Source: CAIKLP01 sp965279595
GTDB taxonomy: Bacteria > Bacteroidota > Bacteroidia > Sphingobacteriales > Sphingobacteriaceae
Reading direction: 5' to 3'
NCBI GenBank assembly: GCA_965279595.1
Contig: OZ257246.1
Location: 2,108,001-2,172,000 of the forward strand
DNA: 64,000 bases
Position 1 is the first letter of the stretch, and every line of letters starts with the position of its first letter. The translations under genes were made by a program, and so were the position numbers. This document shows, one piece after another, positions 46,486 through 55,061 of the stretch. The notes under the pieces are model-generated. The model was not told where the DNA came from, did not search any database, and saw only the letters and a list, made by a program, of their open reading frames with translations.

Positions 46486-47349
46486 TTAACCCAAGTATGA
46501 TTTTAATATCTTACTTCTTGAGGTATGTCTTAATCGTTGCAATGCTTTGTCTTTGATTTGGCGTACTCTTTCACGAGTTAAATTAAACTTTTCACCAATT
46601 TCTTCTAAAGAAAGAGCATGATTGGTTCCTAAACCGAAGAATAATACTATAATTTCTCTTTCTCTTTCAGTCAAAGTAGCCAATGAACGTTTAATTTCTT
46701 CGCTTAATGATTCATTAATCAACATACTATCCGTTTCTGGAGTATCTTGATTTTCTAGAACATCTAACAAAGTATTTTCTTCACCTTGAACAAATGGTGC
46801 ATCCATAGAAACATGGCGACCAGAGTTACTCATGGTATCAGAAATCTTATCAACAGTAGTTTCTAGGATGATAGCTAATTCTTCTGGAGAAGGTTCACGT
46901 TCAAATTCTTGTTCTAATTTTGAAAATGCTTTGCTGATTTTACTCAAAGAACCTACTTGGTTTAAAGGTAAACGAACAATACGTGATTGTTCAGCAATGG
47001 CTTGCAAAATAGATTGGCGAATCCACCAAACTGCATAGGAGATGAATTTAAAACCTTTGGTTTCATCAAATCTTTTTGCTGCTTTAATTAAACCTAAGTT
47101 ACCTTCGTTAATTAAATCGCCTAATGTTAATCCTTGATTTTGGTATTGTTTAGCAACAGAAACTACGAAACGTAAGTTTGTTTTGGTTAAGCGCTCTAAA
47201 GCGGCTTGGTCACCTTCTCTGATTTTTTGTGCTAATATTACTTCCTCTTCTGCGGTAATTAAATCTACTTTCCCAATTTCGTGTAAGTATTTATCTAACG
47301 ACTGACTTTCTCTGTTGGTAATGGATTGGGTGATCTTGAGTTGTCTCAT
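46486..47349 (-). CDS. rpoD: Primary RNA polymerase sigma factor RpoD/SigA
   Basis: 287 residues, the short Bacteroidota form lacking region 1.1 and the large non-conserved insert. Region 1.2 (SLDKYLHEIGKVDLITAEEE), region 2 (NLRFVVSVAKQYQNQGLTLG, then GFKFISYAVWWIRQSI with the -10-melting aromatics), region 3, and region 4 (LTEREREIIVLFFGL, LSLEEIGEKFNLTRERVRQI) are complete. It recognises the TTTG / TAnnTTTG promoters seen across the window. Preceded by a perfect AGGAGG site; followed by a hairpin and gap. Confidence 0.96.
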   Translation of the reverse strand: MRQLKITQSITNRESQSLDKYLHEIGKVDLITAEEEVILAQKIREGDQAALERLTKTNLRFVVSVAKQYQNQGLTLGDLINEGNLGLIKAAKRFDETKGFKFISYAVWWIRQSILQAIAEQSRIVRLPLNQVGSLSKISKAFSKLEQEFEREPSPEELAIILETTVDKISDTMSNSGRHVSMDAPFVQGEENTLLDVLENQDTPETDSMLINESLSEEIKRSLATLTEREREIIVLFFGLGTNHALSLEEIGEKFNLTRERVRQIKDKALQRLRHTSRSKILKSYLG

Positions 47350-47353
47350 TTAT

Positions 47354-47359
47354 CCTCCT
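47354..47359 (-). promoter_or_regulatory. Strong Shine-Dalgarno sequence of rpoD
   Basis: On the reverse strand CAGGAGGATAA precedes the ATG, placing a full AGGAGG 4 bases upstream. Such complementarity to 16S rRNA is rare among Bacteroidota genes. The other 170 bases up to the next gene are AT-rich with no clear promoter box. Confidence 0.8.
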
Positions 47360-47536
47360 GGAATGTTTTAAAGTTAAAGGCTGCGAAATTACTATTAATT
47401 TAACGAAATATCAATTAAAGAATTGCCCTCTCTATATTATTTGGACTATTTTCTAAAAATCAAAATTTCATTGATTAACGGACCTATTATCCACAAAAAT
47501 CATTCCTTTTTGCTGATAGTTAGGAATATAATTTGG

Positions 47537-48376
47537 CTACATTTCTGCAAGTGTATGGGTTAAAGCTATTTTAGGACCTTTTTCAGTAGAAATTAGTTTT
47601 GCACATTCAATTTTTGGGTCATGTTCAAAAAATAATGTCCAATTTTCTGCCAAAGCCACTGTCAGTAATTCCTCTTTTTCAGACATAGTTAGCAAAGGGC
47701 GAGTATCATAAGCCATACCCCATGGTAATCCTAAATGCCCAGATGATGGAATTAAATCAGCACAAAAAACTATTTTATTTCCGTTATAGTTGATAACAGG
47801 TAACATCATTTTATCCGTATGTCCAGAACTGAAACGTATAGATATATTTTCAGTAAAAACACCATCATCTCCTATAAATTGTAATTGACCACTTTCTTGA
47901 ATTGGTAAAATGTTTTCTTTTAAAAAAGATGCTTTTTCTCTTGGGTTTGGCTTAGTTGCCCATTCCCAATGGTCTTTATGACTCCAATAGGTGGCATTTT
48001 TAAAAGTAGTTTCAAATCCAGAAGCCGCATTTGATTTTTTAATTGCACCTCCACAATGATCAAAATGTAAATGAGTTAAAAATACATCTGTTATATCTCC
48101 AAAGTCTACACCTGCTTCATTTAATGATTTCTCTAAAGATGCATCACCATGTAAAAAATAATGATTGAAAAACTTTGCGTCTTGTTTAGTACCAATACCA
48201 TTATCAACTAAAATAATTCTATCTCCATCCTCGATGAGTAAACAACGCATAGCCCATGTACACATATTATTCTCATCTGGTGGGTTTACATTTTGCCATA
48301 GTGTTTTAGGAACAACGCCAAACATGGCACCACCATCTAATTTGAATAAACCAGTATTGATTGTTTGTAATCTCAT
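47537..48376 (-). CDS. MBL-fold metallo-hydrolase
   Basis: 279-residue cytoplasmic protein of the metallo-beta-lactamase fold. The di-metal signature HxHxDH is THLHFDHCGG (about 101-110), with the later metal ligands in SSGHTDKMMLPV and CADLIPSSGHLG. The overall arrangement resembles quorum-quenching lactonase-like hydrolases (AiiA/AhlD type), but the fold covers many activities, so I do not assign a substrate. Downstream of lpdA and separated from it by a hairpin. Confidence 0.85.
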   Translation of the reverse strand: MRLQTINTGLFKLDGGAMFGVVPKTLWQNVNPPDENNMCTWAMRCLLIEDGDRIILVDNGIGTKQDAKFFNHYFLHGDASLEKSLNEAGVDFGDITDVFLTHLHFDHCGGAIKKSNAASGFETTFKNATYWSHKDHWEWATKPNPREKASFLKENILPIQESGQLQFIGDDGVFTENISIRFSSGHTDKMMLPVINYNGNKIVFCADLIPSSGHLGLPWGMAYDTRPLLTMSEKEELLTVALAENWTLFFEHDPKIECAKLISTEKGPKIALTHTLAEM

Positions 48377-48399
48377 ATCATTAATTGTATTGAAATTAA

Positions 48400-48422
48400 A
48401 AAGGAGAGTTAAACTCTCCTTT
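48400..48422 (-). terminator. Hairpin downstream of lpdA, probable terminator
   Basis: AAAGGAGAGTT-A-AACTCTCCTTT, an 11-base inverted repeat around one central base, 6 bases past the lpdA stop. The following reverse-strand bases are only moderately T-rich. It precedes the MBL gene and could also limit read-through into it. Confidence 0.7.
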
Positions 48423-48428
48423 CATTAT

Positions 48429-49817
48429 TTACATATGAATAACTTCTCCGTAAGCATCAGCTGCGGCTTCCATTACAGCTTCAGACATTGTTGGATGTGG
48501 ATGAACCGTTTTAATCAATTCATGACCAGTAATTTCTAATTTACGAGCCACCACTGCTTCTGCAATGATTTCAGTAACATTAGCACCAATCATATGACAA
48601 CCTAAGAACTCACCGTATTTTGCATCAAAAATAACTTTCACAAAGCCATCTTTATTTCCTGAAGCACTTGCTTTTCCAGAAGCAGAGAATGGAAATTTAC
48701 CAACTTTGATTTCATAACCTGCTGCTTTTGCTGCTTTTTCAGTTAAGCCAACTGATGCTACTTCTGGTACACAATAAGTACATCCTGGTATGTTTCCATA
48801 ATTTAATGGTTCAACATGTTGACCAGCAATTTTCTCAACACAAATAATACCTTCTGCTGAAGCAACGTGTGCTAAAGCTTGTCCAGGTACAATATCTCCA
48901 ATGGCATAAACACCAGCAACATTTGTTTTATAATATTCATCAACCAATACTTTGCCTTTATCTGTTTTTACTCCACACTCTTCAAGGCCAATATTTTCAA
49001 TGTTTGCAGCGATACCCACAGCAGATAAAACAATTTCAGCTTCAATTACTTCCATTCCTTTAGCTGTTTTAATATTTACTTTACAAACAGCTCCAGATGA
49101 ATCCACTGATTCAACAGAAGATCCAGTCATGATATCTATTCCTGATTTTTTAAATGATCTAGCTAAGTTTTTTGAAATATCTTCATCTTCTAATGGAACT
49201 ATATTATCTAAAAATTCAACTATAGTTACTTTTGTTCCCATTGCATTATATACATAAGCAAACTCACAACCTATTGCTCCAGAACCAACAATAACCATTG
49301 ATTTTGGTTGTTTGGGTAAGGTCATCGCTTCTCTATAACCTATTACTTTCTTACCATCTTGTTTCAAGTTGGGTAATTCTCTTGATCGTGAACCTGTAGC
49401 TAGAATGGTATGTTTGGCTGTATATTCAGTTACTTTTCCATCAACACCTTTCACTTCAACTTTATTGCCTTTTTTAATTTTCCCAGTTCCAGTTAATACA
49501 TCAATTTTATTTTTCTTCATTAAAAATTGAATGCCTTTACTCATCCCGTCTGCAACATCTCTACTTCTTTTAATCACTGCATTGAAATCAGCAGAAGCAC
49601 CTGAAACATTGATACCATAATCAGCAGCGTGATTAATATATTCAAAAACCTGAGCACTTTTTATCAATGCTTTTGTAGGAATACATCCCCAGTTTAAGCA
49701 AACACCACCTAAATTTTCTTTCTCCACAACAGCAGTTTTGAAACCTAATTGTGAGGCACGAATGGCAGTAACATATCCACCTGGACCGCTTCCGATAACA
49801 ATTACATCGTAATTCAT
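48429..49817 (-). CDS. lpdA: Dihydrolipoyl dehydrogenase (E3)
   Basis: 462-residue FAD enzyme that reoxidises dihydrolipoamide in pyruvate and 2-oxoglutarate dehydrogenase complexes and the glycine cleavage system. FAD loop GSGPGGYVTAIRASQLG (9-25), redox disulfide C40 and C45 (GGVCLNWGCIPTKA), NAD loop VGSGAIGCEFAYVY, second FAD motif VYAIGDIVPG, and the C-terminal catalytic HPHPTMSEA. Complete. No E1 or E2 genes adjacent. A TAnnTTTG box lies 32 bases upstream of the ATG. Confidence 0.95.
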   Translation of the reverse strand: MNYDVIVIGSGPGGYVTAIRASQLGFKTAVVEKENLGGVCLNWGCIPTKALIKSAQVFEYINHAADYGINVSGASADFNAVIKRSRDVADGMSKGIQFLMKKNKIDVLTGTGKIKKGNKVEVKGVDGKVTEYTAKHTILATGSRSRELPNLKQDGKKVIGYREAMTLPKQPKSMVIVGSGAIGCEFAYVYNAMGTKVTIVEFLDNIVPLEDEDISKNLARSFKKSGIDIMTGSSVESVDSSGAVCKVNIKTAKGMEVIEAEIVLSAVGIAANIENIGLEECGVKTDKGKVLVDEYYKTNVAGVYAIGDIVPGQALAHVASAEGIICVEKIAGQHVEPLNYGNIPGCTYCVPEVASVGLTEKAAKAAGYEIKVGKFPFSASGKASASGNKDGFVKVIFDAKYGEFLGCHMIGANVTEIIAEAVVARKLEITGHELIKTVHPHPTMSEAVMEAAADAYGEVIHM

Positions 49818-49849
49818 ATTTTGATTTTTTAAGTTTTAATTGAATGATT

Positions 49850-49857
49850 CAAAAGTA
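49850..49857 (-). promoter_or_regulatory. Candidate -7 element of lpdA
   Basis: TACTTTTG on the reverse strand fits TAnnTTTG, 32 bases before the lpdA ATG. No TTG was found at the usual -33 distance, so this rests on one box. Confidence 0.4.
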
Positions 49858-49895
49858 GCTAATTTGGTTGAATTTTAATATTTAACCATTAGCAT

Positions 49896-51503
49896 TTATT
49901 CCATACCTACAACAACTTTGTTTTTAGGGTATTTCACTTCATAACTAAAAACAATTTTTTTACTTTCAGAAGGTGCAAGGCTCAATTCCCAAGTTAATTT
50001 TCCTGATTCTAAGTCATGAATTGCCGAACTTAATTCCAAAGCCTTTATTTCAATTGATTTATCATTTACCAATGGGATTTGATCTTCTAAAGATAAATTA
50101 ATGGCAGTTTTTTTATTGTTCTTCACCGTAATTTCAAAAGTCATAATAGTTTTTTTGCTTGAACCTAAAACCTTTGTGCTGGTTAATTCTTTTAATTTTT
50201 CTCTTTTAATATTGATACCTTTATCACTACCTAAAGAAAGTGTTAAGGTATCATCCGTACTATATGCATCAATAATTGTTTCTCCAACAAAAGCATCTTC
50301 AAAATATACACTAGCATCACCTGCTAATAAATTCAAGCTTGACCAGTTAGGAATCTTTGCAACTAGATAAGAATTGTTGTCCAATTTTGGAATACTAATA
50401 TATTTATAATCTGCCTTCGCATTCATACTTTGTACTTCAACCATCTTAGGCTTCCCATTAGATTCTATACTTGATGGTAAAAGAATTTCATAAGTTTTAG
50501 CAAGTTGATTTTCTTCTGTTTGTACTTCAACACTTTTAACTTGTACTGATGAAACTTCGTTTAATGGTGCATTTTTTATTTTAACACCATCTAAGTAGTA
50601 GTCAGCAGAATTGGCTCTCGAACCCTTTGATTTTAAACTATAAGCTGATGGATTATAATAGTAAGTATAACTTGGATTTAATTTTGGTAATACACCATTT
50701 AAATTTGGGTTTCCTGTTGAAAGCGTTAATTGAATATTTTCCCAATCAATGCCTGTATTTTGATATACTTCAGCCTTCTGGGTAATTGATACATCTGATT
50801 TAATATCCTTAACTCTTAAATCATAAATAGGATTCCAGCCAACATTATCCACTAAATAACTTAGTTTAATTTGAGAATTGGTATTTGCATTGATAGCAAC
50901 TGATATGGTAATTGAACTAAAAGTTTTATTGACTGAATTGTTTTGGATTTCATTTCTATAATTATTAATTATTTCTGATAATTTCCTTATTTTTTTTTCA
51001 ATTAAATAAACTTCATTTTTGATGAAAGGTAATCTGTTTCTATAAATATCTGATAGGTCTTCAACTTCAGCAGCAACGCCAGTTTTACTCCCAATTATTT
51101 TATTGTTTAATAACAATTCAGTTTCTTGATCTAGGGTAAATTTTTTAATTGTTTGTTCATTTAATAGATCTTGATAAAGAGATAATGAATCTTCTAACAT
51201 CAACACAAATTTAGATTTCTGAGCTGTTTTAATATAGTTGATTGCTGGCTCAACATTTAATATTACAAAATCACCTTGGCCAGAAACTTGTATACTTTTT
51301 GGATTTACATTACTTGGTAGGTTATCTACTATGATTTTCGCATTCCCTTTTTGCAGAAAAATCGATGCGTTGGTTTCCAATTGGGCTAAAGAACGGAAAA
51401 CTGTAACTTTGTTTATTTTTTCTTGTATAACATAGCTCTTTTCTTGAGCATAAGTAATTAAACAACTGATTACTAGGGTAATGGTAGCTAAAACGACTTT
51501 CAT
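49896..51503 (-). CDS. MuiA-like (DUF4139) secreted protein with a plug-like insert
   Basis: 535 residues, signal peptide 1-19. The N-terminal DUF4140 domain (about 28-125) and the C-terminal DUF4139 domain (about 200-535; KLSYLVDNVGWNPIYDLRV, GKLTWELSLAPSESKKIVFSY-type ending) are those of mucoidy inhibitor A-like proteins, function unknown. Between them is coiled coil (about 150-190). Around 290-325 there is an insert, ADYYLDGVKIKN then LNEVSSVQVKSVEV, that resembles the plug segment of TonB receptors. Divergent from the S46 peptidase gene across 106 bases. Confidence 0.82.
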   Translation of the reverse strand: MKVVLATITLVISCLITYAQEKSYVIQEKINKVTVFRSLAQLETNASIFLQKGNAKIIVDNLPSNVNPKSIQVSGQGDFVILNVEPAINYIKTAQKSKFVLMLEDSLSLYQDLLNEQTIKKFTLDQETELLLNNKIIGSKTGVAAEVEDLSDIYRNRLPFIKNEVYLIEKKIRKLSEIINNYRNEIQNNSVNKTFSSITISVAINANTNSQIKLSYLVDNVGWNPIYDLRVKDIKSDVSITQKAEVYQNTGIDWENIQLTLSTGNPNLNGVLPKLNPSYTYYYNPSAYSLKSKGSRANSADYYLDGVKIKNAPLNEVSSVQVKSVEVQTEENQLAKTYEILLPSSIESNGKPKMVEVQSMNAKADYKYISIPKLDNNSYLVAKIPNWSSLNLLAGDASVYFEDAFVGETIIDAYSTDDTLTLSLGSDKGINIKREKLKELTSTKVLGSSKKTIMTFEITVKNNKKTAINLSLEDQIPLVNDKSIEIKALELSSAIHDLESGKLTWELSLAPSESKKIVFSYEVKYPKNKVVVGME

Positions 51504-51527
51504 TGAGAGGAAATAGTGTTAAATGTT

Positions 51528-51535
51528 CAAAAATA
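51528..51535 (-). promoter_or_regulatory. Candidate -7 element of the MuiA-like gene
   Basis: TATTTTTG on the reverse strand fits TAnnTTTG, 24 bases before the ATG. No convincing -33 partner at standard spacing. Confidence 0.4.
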
Positions 51536-51609
51536 GAATTTATTCCCAATAAACGATACTTTCAGAATGTTGGTATTTTTTATAGTTTCGTGCTTTTAAT
51601 AAAACTCAT

Positions 51610-53781
51610 ATGAATAAAATAAAGTATTTCGTACTAACCGCTTTAATTAGCTTAAGTACATTGATTTCAAAGGCTGCTGGACCTGATGAAGGAATGTGGT
51701 TGCCAATGTTGATTAACAAGAATTACGATGAAATGAAAAAAATCGGATTTAAGTTAACTGCTGATGATATTTATAATGTAAATAATTCAAGTTTAAAAGA
51801 CGCTATTGTGTCAATGGGTTTTTGTACAGGAGAGATGATATCGGCTGAAGGACTGATGTTAACTAATCACCATTGTGGTTATGGAAGTATCCAATTCAAT
51901 AGTTCTGTTGAACATGATTATTTAACGGATGGGTTTTGGGCTAAAACTAAAGAAGAAGAATTGAAAGCACCACAAATTGTTGCTTCATTTTTAATTCGTA
52001 TGGAAGATGTAACTCCTAGAATTTTAAAAGAAACTAATGGTTTACCTGATGCAGAAAAAGAAGCGAAGATAAAAGAGATTATAAAATCAATTACAACTGA
52101 AGCTACAAAAGGGACAATTTATGAAGCCGATGTTAAAGATGTATTTGGAGCAAATCAATATTTATTATTTGTTTATGAAAGATATAGAGATGTTCGTTTA
52201 GTGGGTGCTCCACCTGAGTCTGTTGGTAAATTTGGTGGTGATACAGATAATTGGATGTGGCCGCGTCATACAGGTGATTTTTCAATTTTCAGAGTATATA
52301 TGAGTAAAGATGGTAAGCCAGCTGCTTATTCAAAAGACAATGTTCCTTATAAACCAAAACGTCATCTTTCTATTTCTATGAAAGGAATAAAAGAAGGTGA
52401 TTTCTCAATGGTGATGGGCTATCCAGGCAGAACTAATCGTTTTGCTTTTTCACGTCAATTACAATATGCAGTTGATAAAGTAAATCCAACTTTAATAAAA
52501 TTGAATGGTAAAAAATTAGATATCATGAATGAAGACATGGATAAAGATCCAGCTGTTAGAATTAAACTTGCAGCAACGAAAGCATCTTTAGCCAATTCAT
52601 GGAAATATTATATTGGTCAAAATGAAGGATTGAAAAAACTTGATGTAATTTCTGGTAAAAGGGATTTAGAAAATCAATTCATTGCTTTTGCAAATACATC
52701 AGATGCATTGAAAAGTAAATATTCTGGAGTGTTGCCAGCCATTGATAAATTGTATGATGATTACAAGCCTTATGTTGTGCGTGATGTTTATTACGGTATT
52801 GCAGGAATGGGTGCAACTTGTATCGCAATTTCAAATGCTTATAAAAATTTAGCTGAATTAATTGGAAAAACCCCAGTTGATCAAGAAGCAATAAACAAAG
52901 AAACAACAAAATTAAAAGCAGGATTAGAAGGTCAGTATAAAGATTATGTTTTAGCAACTGACAAAAGAGTTTTTGTGGCGCTATTAACAATTTACAATGC
53001 TGATATTCCTCAAGACCAGCAACCACCTGTGATTGCAGAGATTTTGAAAAAATTCAAATCAAAAACACCTGAAGCATCTTTTCAAAAATTTGCAGATGAT
53101 TTATTCAAGCGTTCTATTTTTACTTCTAAAGAAAAAGCAAGTGCATTTTTAACTGCACCTGATGCAAAGAAATACAATGAAGATCCATTGATACAGTACA
53201 CAAAGAAAATGACTGAGTATCGTACTACTTATATGTCAAAGATTACAGAGATAAATGCCGCTATTGCTAAAGAAAAGAAAACTTATATCGCAGGTTTAAT
53301 GGAATTGTTTCCTAATAAGTTGATGTATCCTGATGCGAATTCAACTATGAGAGTATCTTATGGAAAAGTTTCAGGTTATACTGGGAAAGATGCAGTGGTA
53401 TATAATTACTATACTACTTCAAGAGGATTGTTAGAAAAATATAATCCAAAAGATGATGAATTTACTTTACCTGAAAAGTTAGTAGATTTATTGAAGAAAA
53501 AAGATTTCGGACAATACACTAATGAAAAAGGGGAGTTGCCTGTTTCGTTTTTAACTGATAATGATATTACTGGTGGAAACTCTGGAAGCCCTGTAATCAA
53601 TGCCAATGGTGAGTTGATAGGTGCTGCTTATGATGGAAACTGGGAAGCAATGACTGGTGATTTAGTGTTTGATAAAAACTTCAAAAGAACTATTGTAGTT
53701 GATATCCGTTATGTATTATTTATTGTTGATAAATATGCTGGAGCAACTAATTTGATTAATGAAATGACAATTATAAAATAA
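51610..53781 (+). CDS. S46 family dipeptidyl-peptidase (DPP7-like)
   Basis: 723 residues, signal peptide 1-22, periplasmic. S46 peptidases release dipeptides from the N-terminus of oligopeptides and feed amino-acid-using Bacteroidota. The chymotrypsin-like His is in LTNHHCGYGSIQ, and the nucleophile is S658 in TGGNSGSPVIN. The residue 18 after the nucleophile, which separates DPP7 (Gly) from DPP11 (Arg) in studied enzymes, is Gly here (YDGNWEAM, G676), so preference for hydrophobic rather than acidic P1 residues is expected. Single gene, ending at a terminator shared with purM. Confidence 0.93.
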   Translation: MNKIKYFVLTALISLSTLISKAAGPDEGMWLPMLINKNYDEMKKIGFKLTADDIYNVNNSSLKDAIVSMGFCTGEMISAEGLMLTNHHCGYGSIQFNSSVEHDYLTDGFWAKTKEEELKAPQIVASFLIRMEDVTPRILKETNGLPDAEKEAKIKEIIKSITTEATKGTIYEADVKDVFGANQYLLFVYERYRDVRLVGAPPESVGKFGGDTDNWMWPRHTGDFSIFRVYMSKDGKPAAYSKDNVPYKPKRHLSISMKGIKEGDFSMVMGYPGRTNRFAFSRQLQYAVDKVNPTLIKLNGKKLDIMNEDMDKDPAVRIKLAATKASLANSWKYYIGQNEGLKKLDVISGKRDLENQFIAFANTSDALKSKYSGVLPAIDKLYDDYKPYVVRDVYYGIAGMGATCIAISNAYKNLAELIGKTPVDQEAINKETTKLKAGLEGQYKDYVLATDKRVFVALLTIYNADIPQDQQPPVIAEILKKFKSKTPEASFQKFADDLFKRSIFTSKEKASAFLTAPDAKKYNEDPLIQYTKKMTEYRTTYMSKITEINAAIAKEKKTYIAGLMELFPNKLMYPDANSTMRVSYGKVSGYTGKDAVVYNYYTTSRGLLEKYNPKDDEFTLPEKLVDLLKKKDFGQYTNEKGELPVSFLTDNDITGGNSGSPVINANGELIGAAYDGNWEAMTGDLVFDKNFKRTIVVDIRYVLFIVDKYAGATNLINEMTIIK

Positions 53782-53785
53782 TTAT

Positions 53786-53826
53786 AAAAGCGAGGTTTTT
53801 CTTAATTGAAAGACCTCGCTTTTTTT
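53786..53826. terminator. Bidirectional terminator between the S46 peptidase and purM
   Basis: AAAAGCGAGGT / ACCTCGCTTTT (53786-53796 with 53813-53823), A-rich before and T-rich after. The T run contains the last bases of the purM stop codon, so the two converging genes share it. Confidence 0.88.
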
Positions 53827-55000
53827 AATATTGAAACTCTCCAAATTCTGAACGGATTGTTAATTTTTTAGTCTCGCTTTTTTCTACCCTTCCAACAATT
53901 TGCGCATCTACGTTAAATGATTTTGAAATTGCAATAATATCTTGAGCAATTGATTCATCAACATACAGCTCCATTCTGTGACCCATATTAAACACTTGAT
54001 ACATTTCTTGATATTCAGTACCAGATTGTTCTTGGATTATTTTGAACAAAGGAGGCACTGGAAACAAATTGTCTTTAATGATATGTAAGTTGTTTACAAA
54101 ATGCAATACTTTTGTCTGAGCACCCCCGCTACAATGAACCATTCCATCTATTTTTCCTGCATGATTTTTCAATATTTCTTTGATGATAGGGGCGTATGTT
54201 CGAGTGGCTGAAAGCACTAATTTACCTGCAGTTATTTTTTGATTTTCTGCAATTTCAATTTCATCAGTTAATTTTAATTTACCCGAAAAAATTAAATCAT
54301 AAGGCACTGCAGGGTCGTAAGTTTCAGGATATTTTTCAGCAATTGATTTATTAAAAACATCATGTCTTGCAGAAGTTAATCCATTACTTCCCATACCACC
54401 ATTGTATTCCTTTTCATAAGTTGCTTGTCCGTAAGAAGCAAGTCCAACGATTACATTCCCAGCTTTAATATTTTCATTAGATATTACCTCTTTTCTTGGC
54501 ATTCTGCATGTCACTGTAGAATCAACTATAATAGTTCTAACCAAATCACCTACATCCGCTGTTTCTCCTCCTGTTGAATAGATATTGATACCATATGATC
54601 TTAGTTCCGCAAGTATTTCTTCAGTGCCGTTAATCAAAGCTGCAATAACTTCTGCTGGAATAAGGTTTTTATTTCTTCCAATGGTAGATGACAATAGAAT
54701 ATTATCAACAGCTCCAACGCATAGTAAATCATCAGTATTCATGATGATAGCATCTTGTGCAATGCCTCTCCATACTGATAAATCATTCGTTTCTTTCCAA
54801 TAAGCATAGGCCAAAGAAGACTTTGTTCCAGCTCCATCAGCATGCATGATATTACAATATTCAGGATCATTTCCTAAAAAATCAGGAATGATTTTACAAA
54901 ATGCTTGAGGGAAAATTCCTTTATCAATATTTTGAATTGCTTGATGAACATCTTCTTTAGATGCACTTACTCCACGTAAATTATAGCGTTGGTTGGTCAT
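53825..55000 (-). CDS. purM: Phosphoribosylformylglycinamidine cyclo-ligase PurM
   Basis: AIR synthase, the fifth step of purine synthesis, acting after the PurS/PurL/PurQ complex. 391 residues; the N-terminus RYNLRGVSASKEDVH, HADGAGTKSSLAYAYW, the ATP-site DAIIMNTDDLLCVGA, STGGETADVGDLVRTI and MVHCSGGAQTKVLHF match the Bacteroidota form of the family, longer than E. coli PurM (345). The start codon directly follows the T run of the upstream terminator, and a TATATTTG box lies inside that hairpin. Confidence 0.92.
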   Translation of the reverse strand: MTNQRYNLRGVSASKEDVHQAIQNIDKGIFPQAFCKIIPDFLGNDPEYCNIMHADGAGTKSSLAYAYWKETNDLSVWRGIAQDAIIMNTDDLLCVGAVDNILLSSTIGRNKNLIPAEVIAALINGTEEILAELRSYGINIYSTGGETADVGDLVRTIIVDSTVTCRMPRKEVISNENIKAGNVIVGLASYGQATYEKEYNGGMGSNGLTSARHDVFNKSIAEKYPETYDPAVPYDLIFSGKLKLTDEIEIAENQKITAGKLVLSATRTYAPIIKEILKNHAGKIDGMVHCSGGAQTKVLHFVNNLHIIKDNLFPVPPLFKIIQEQSGTEYQEMYQVFNMGHRMELYVDESIAQDIIAISKSFNVDAQIVGRVEKSETKKLTIRSEFGEFQY

Positions 55001-55040
55001 AAAAAAACAAAGGACAAATATAATTTTATTTGTCCTTTGT
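55001..55040 (-). terminator. Terminator of the OmpA-family gene, abutting the purM start
   Basis: Perfect 14-base-pair stem (55007-55020 with 55027-55040), six-base loop, and on the reverse strand a run of seven T before the purM ATG at 54998-55000. It ends the ompA-like transcript and leaves no room between terminator and purM. Confidence 0.88.
55015..55022 (-). promoter_or_regulatory. Candidate -7 element of purM inside the terminator hairpin
   Basis: TATATTTG on the reverse strand exactly fits TAnnTTTG. It covers the loop and the start of the descending arm of the hairpin and ends 14 bases before the purM ATG. Confidence 0.45.
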
Positions 55041-55061
55041 GCTTAACTATTTTGAAATCAA

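Noticed and set aside
48165..48539. 124-codon forward frame across the MBL and lpdA genes
   Set aside because: Spans two real reverse-strand genes and a hairpin; composition is that of a shadow frame.
52679..53026. 115-codon reverse frame within the S46 peptidase
   Set aside because: Leu/His/Gln-rich antisense translation of a conserved gene, no start context or family.
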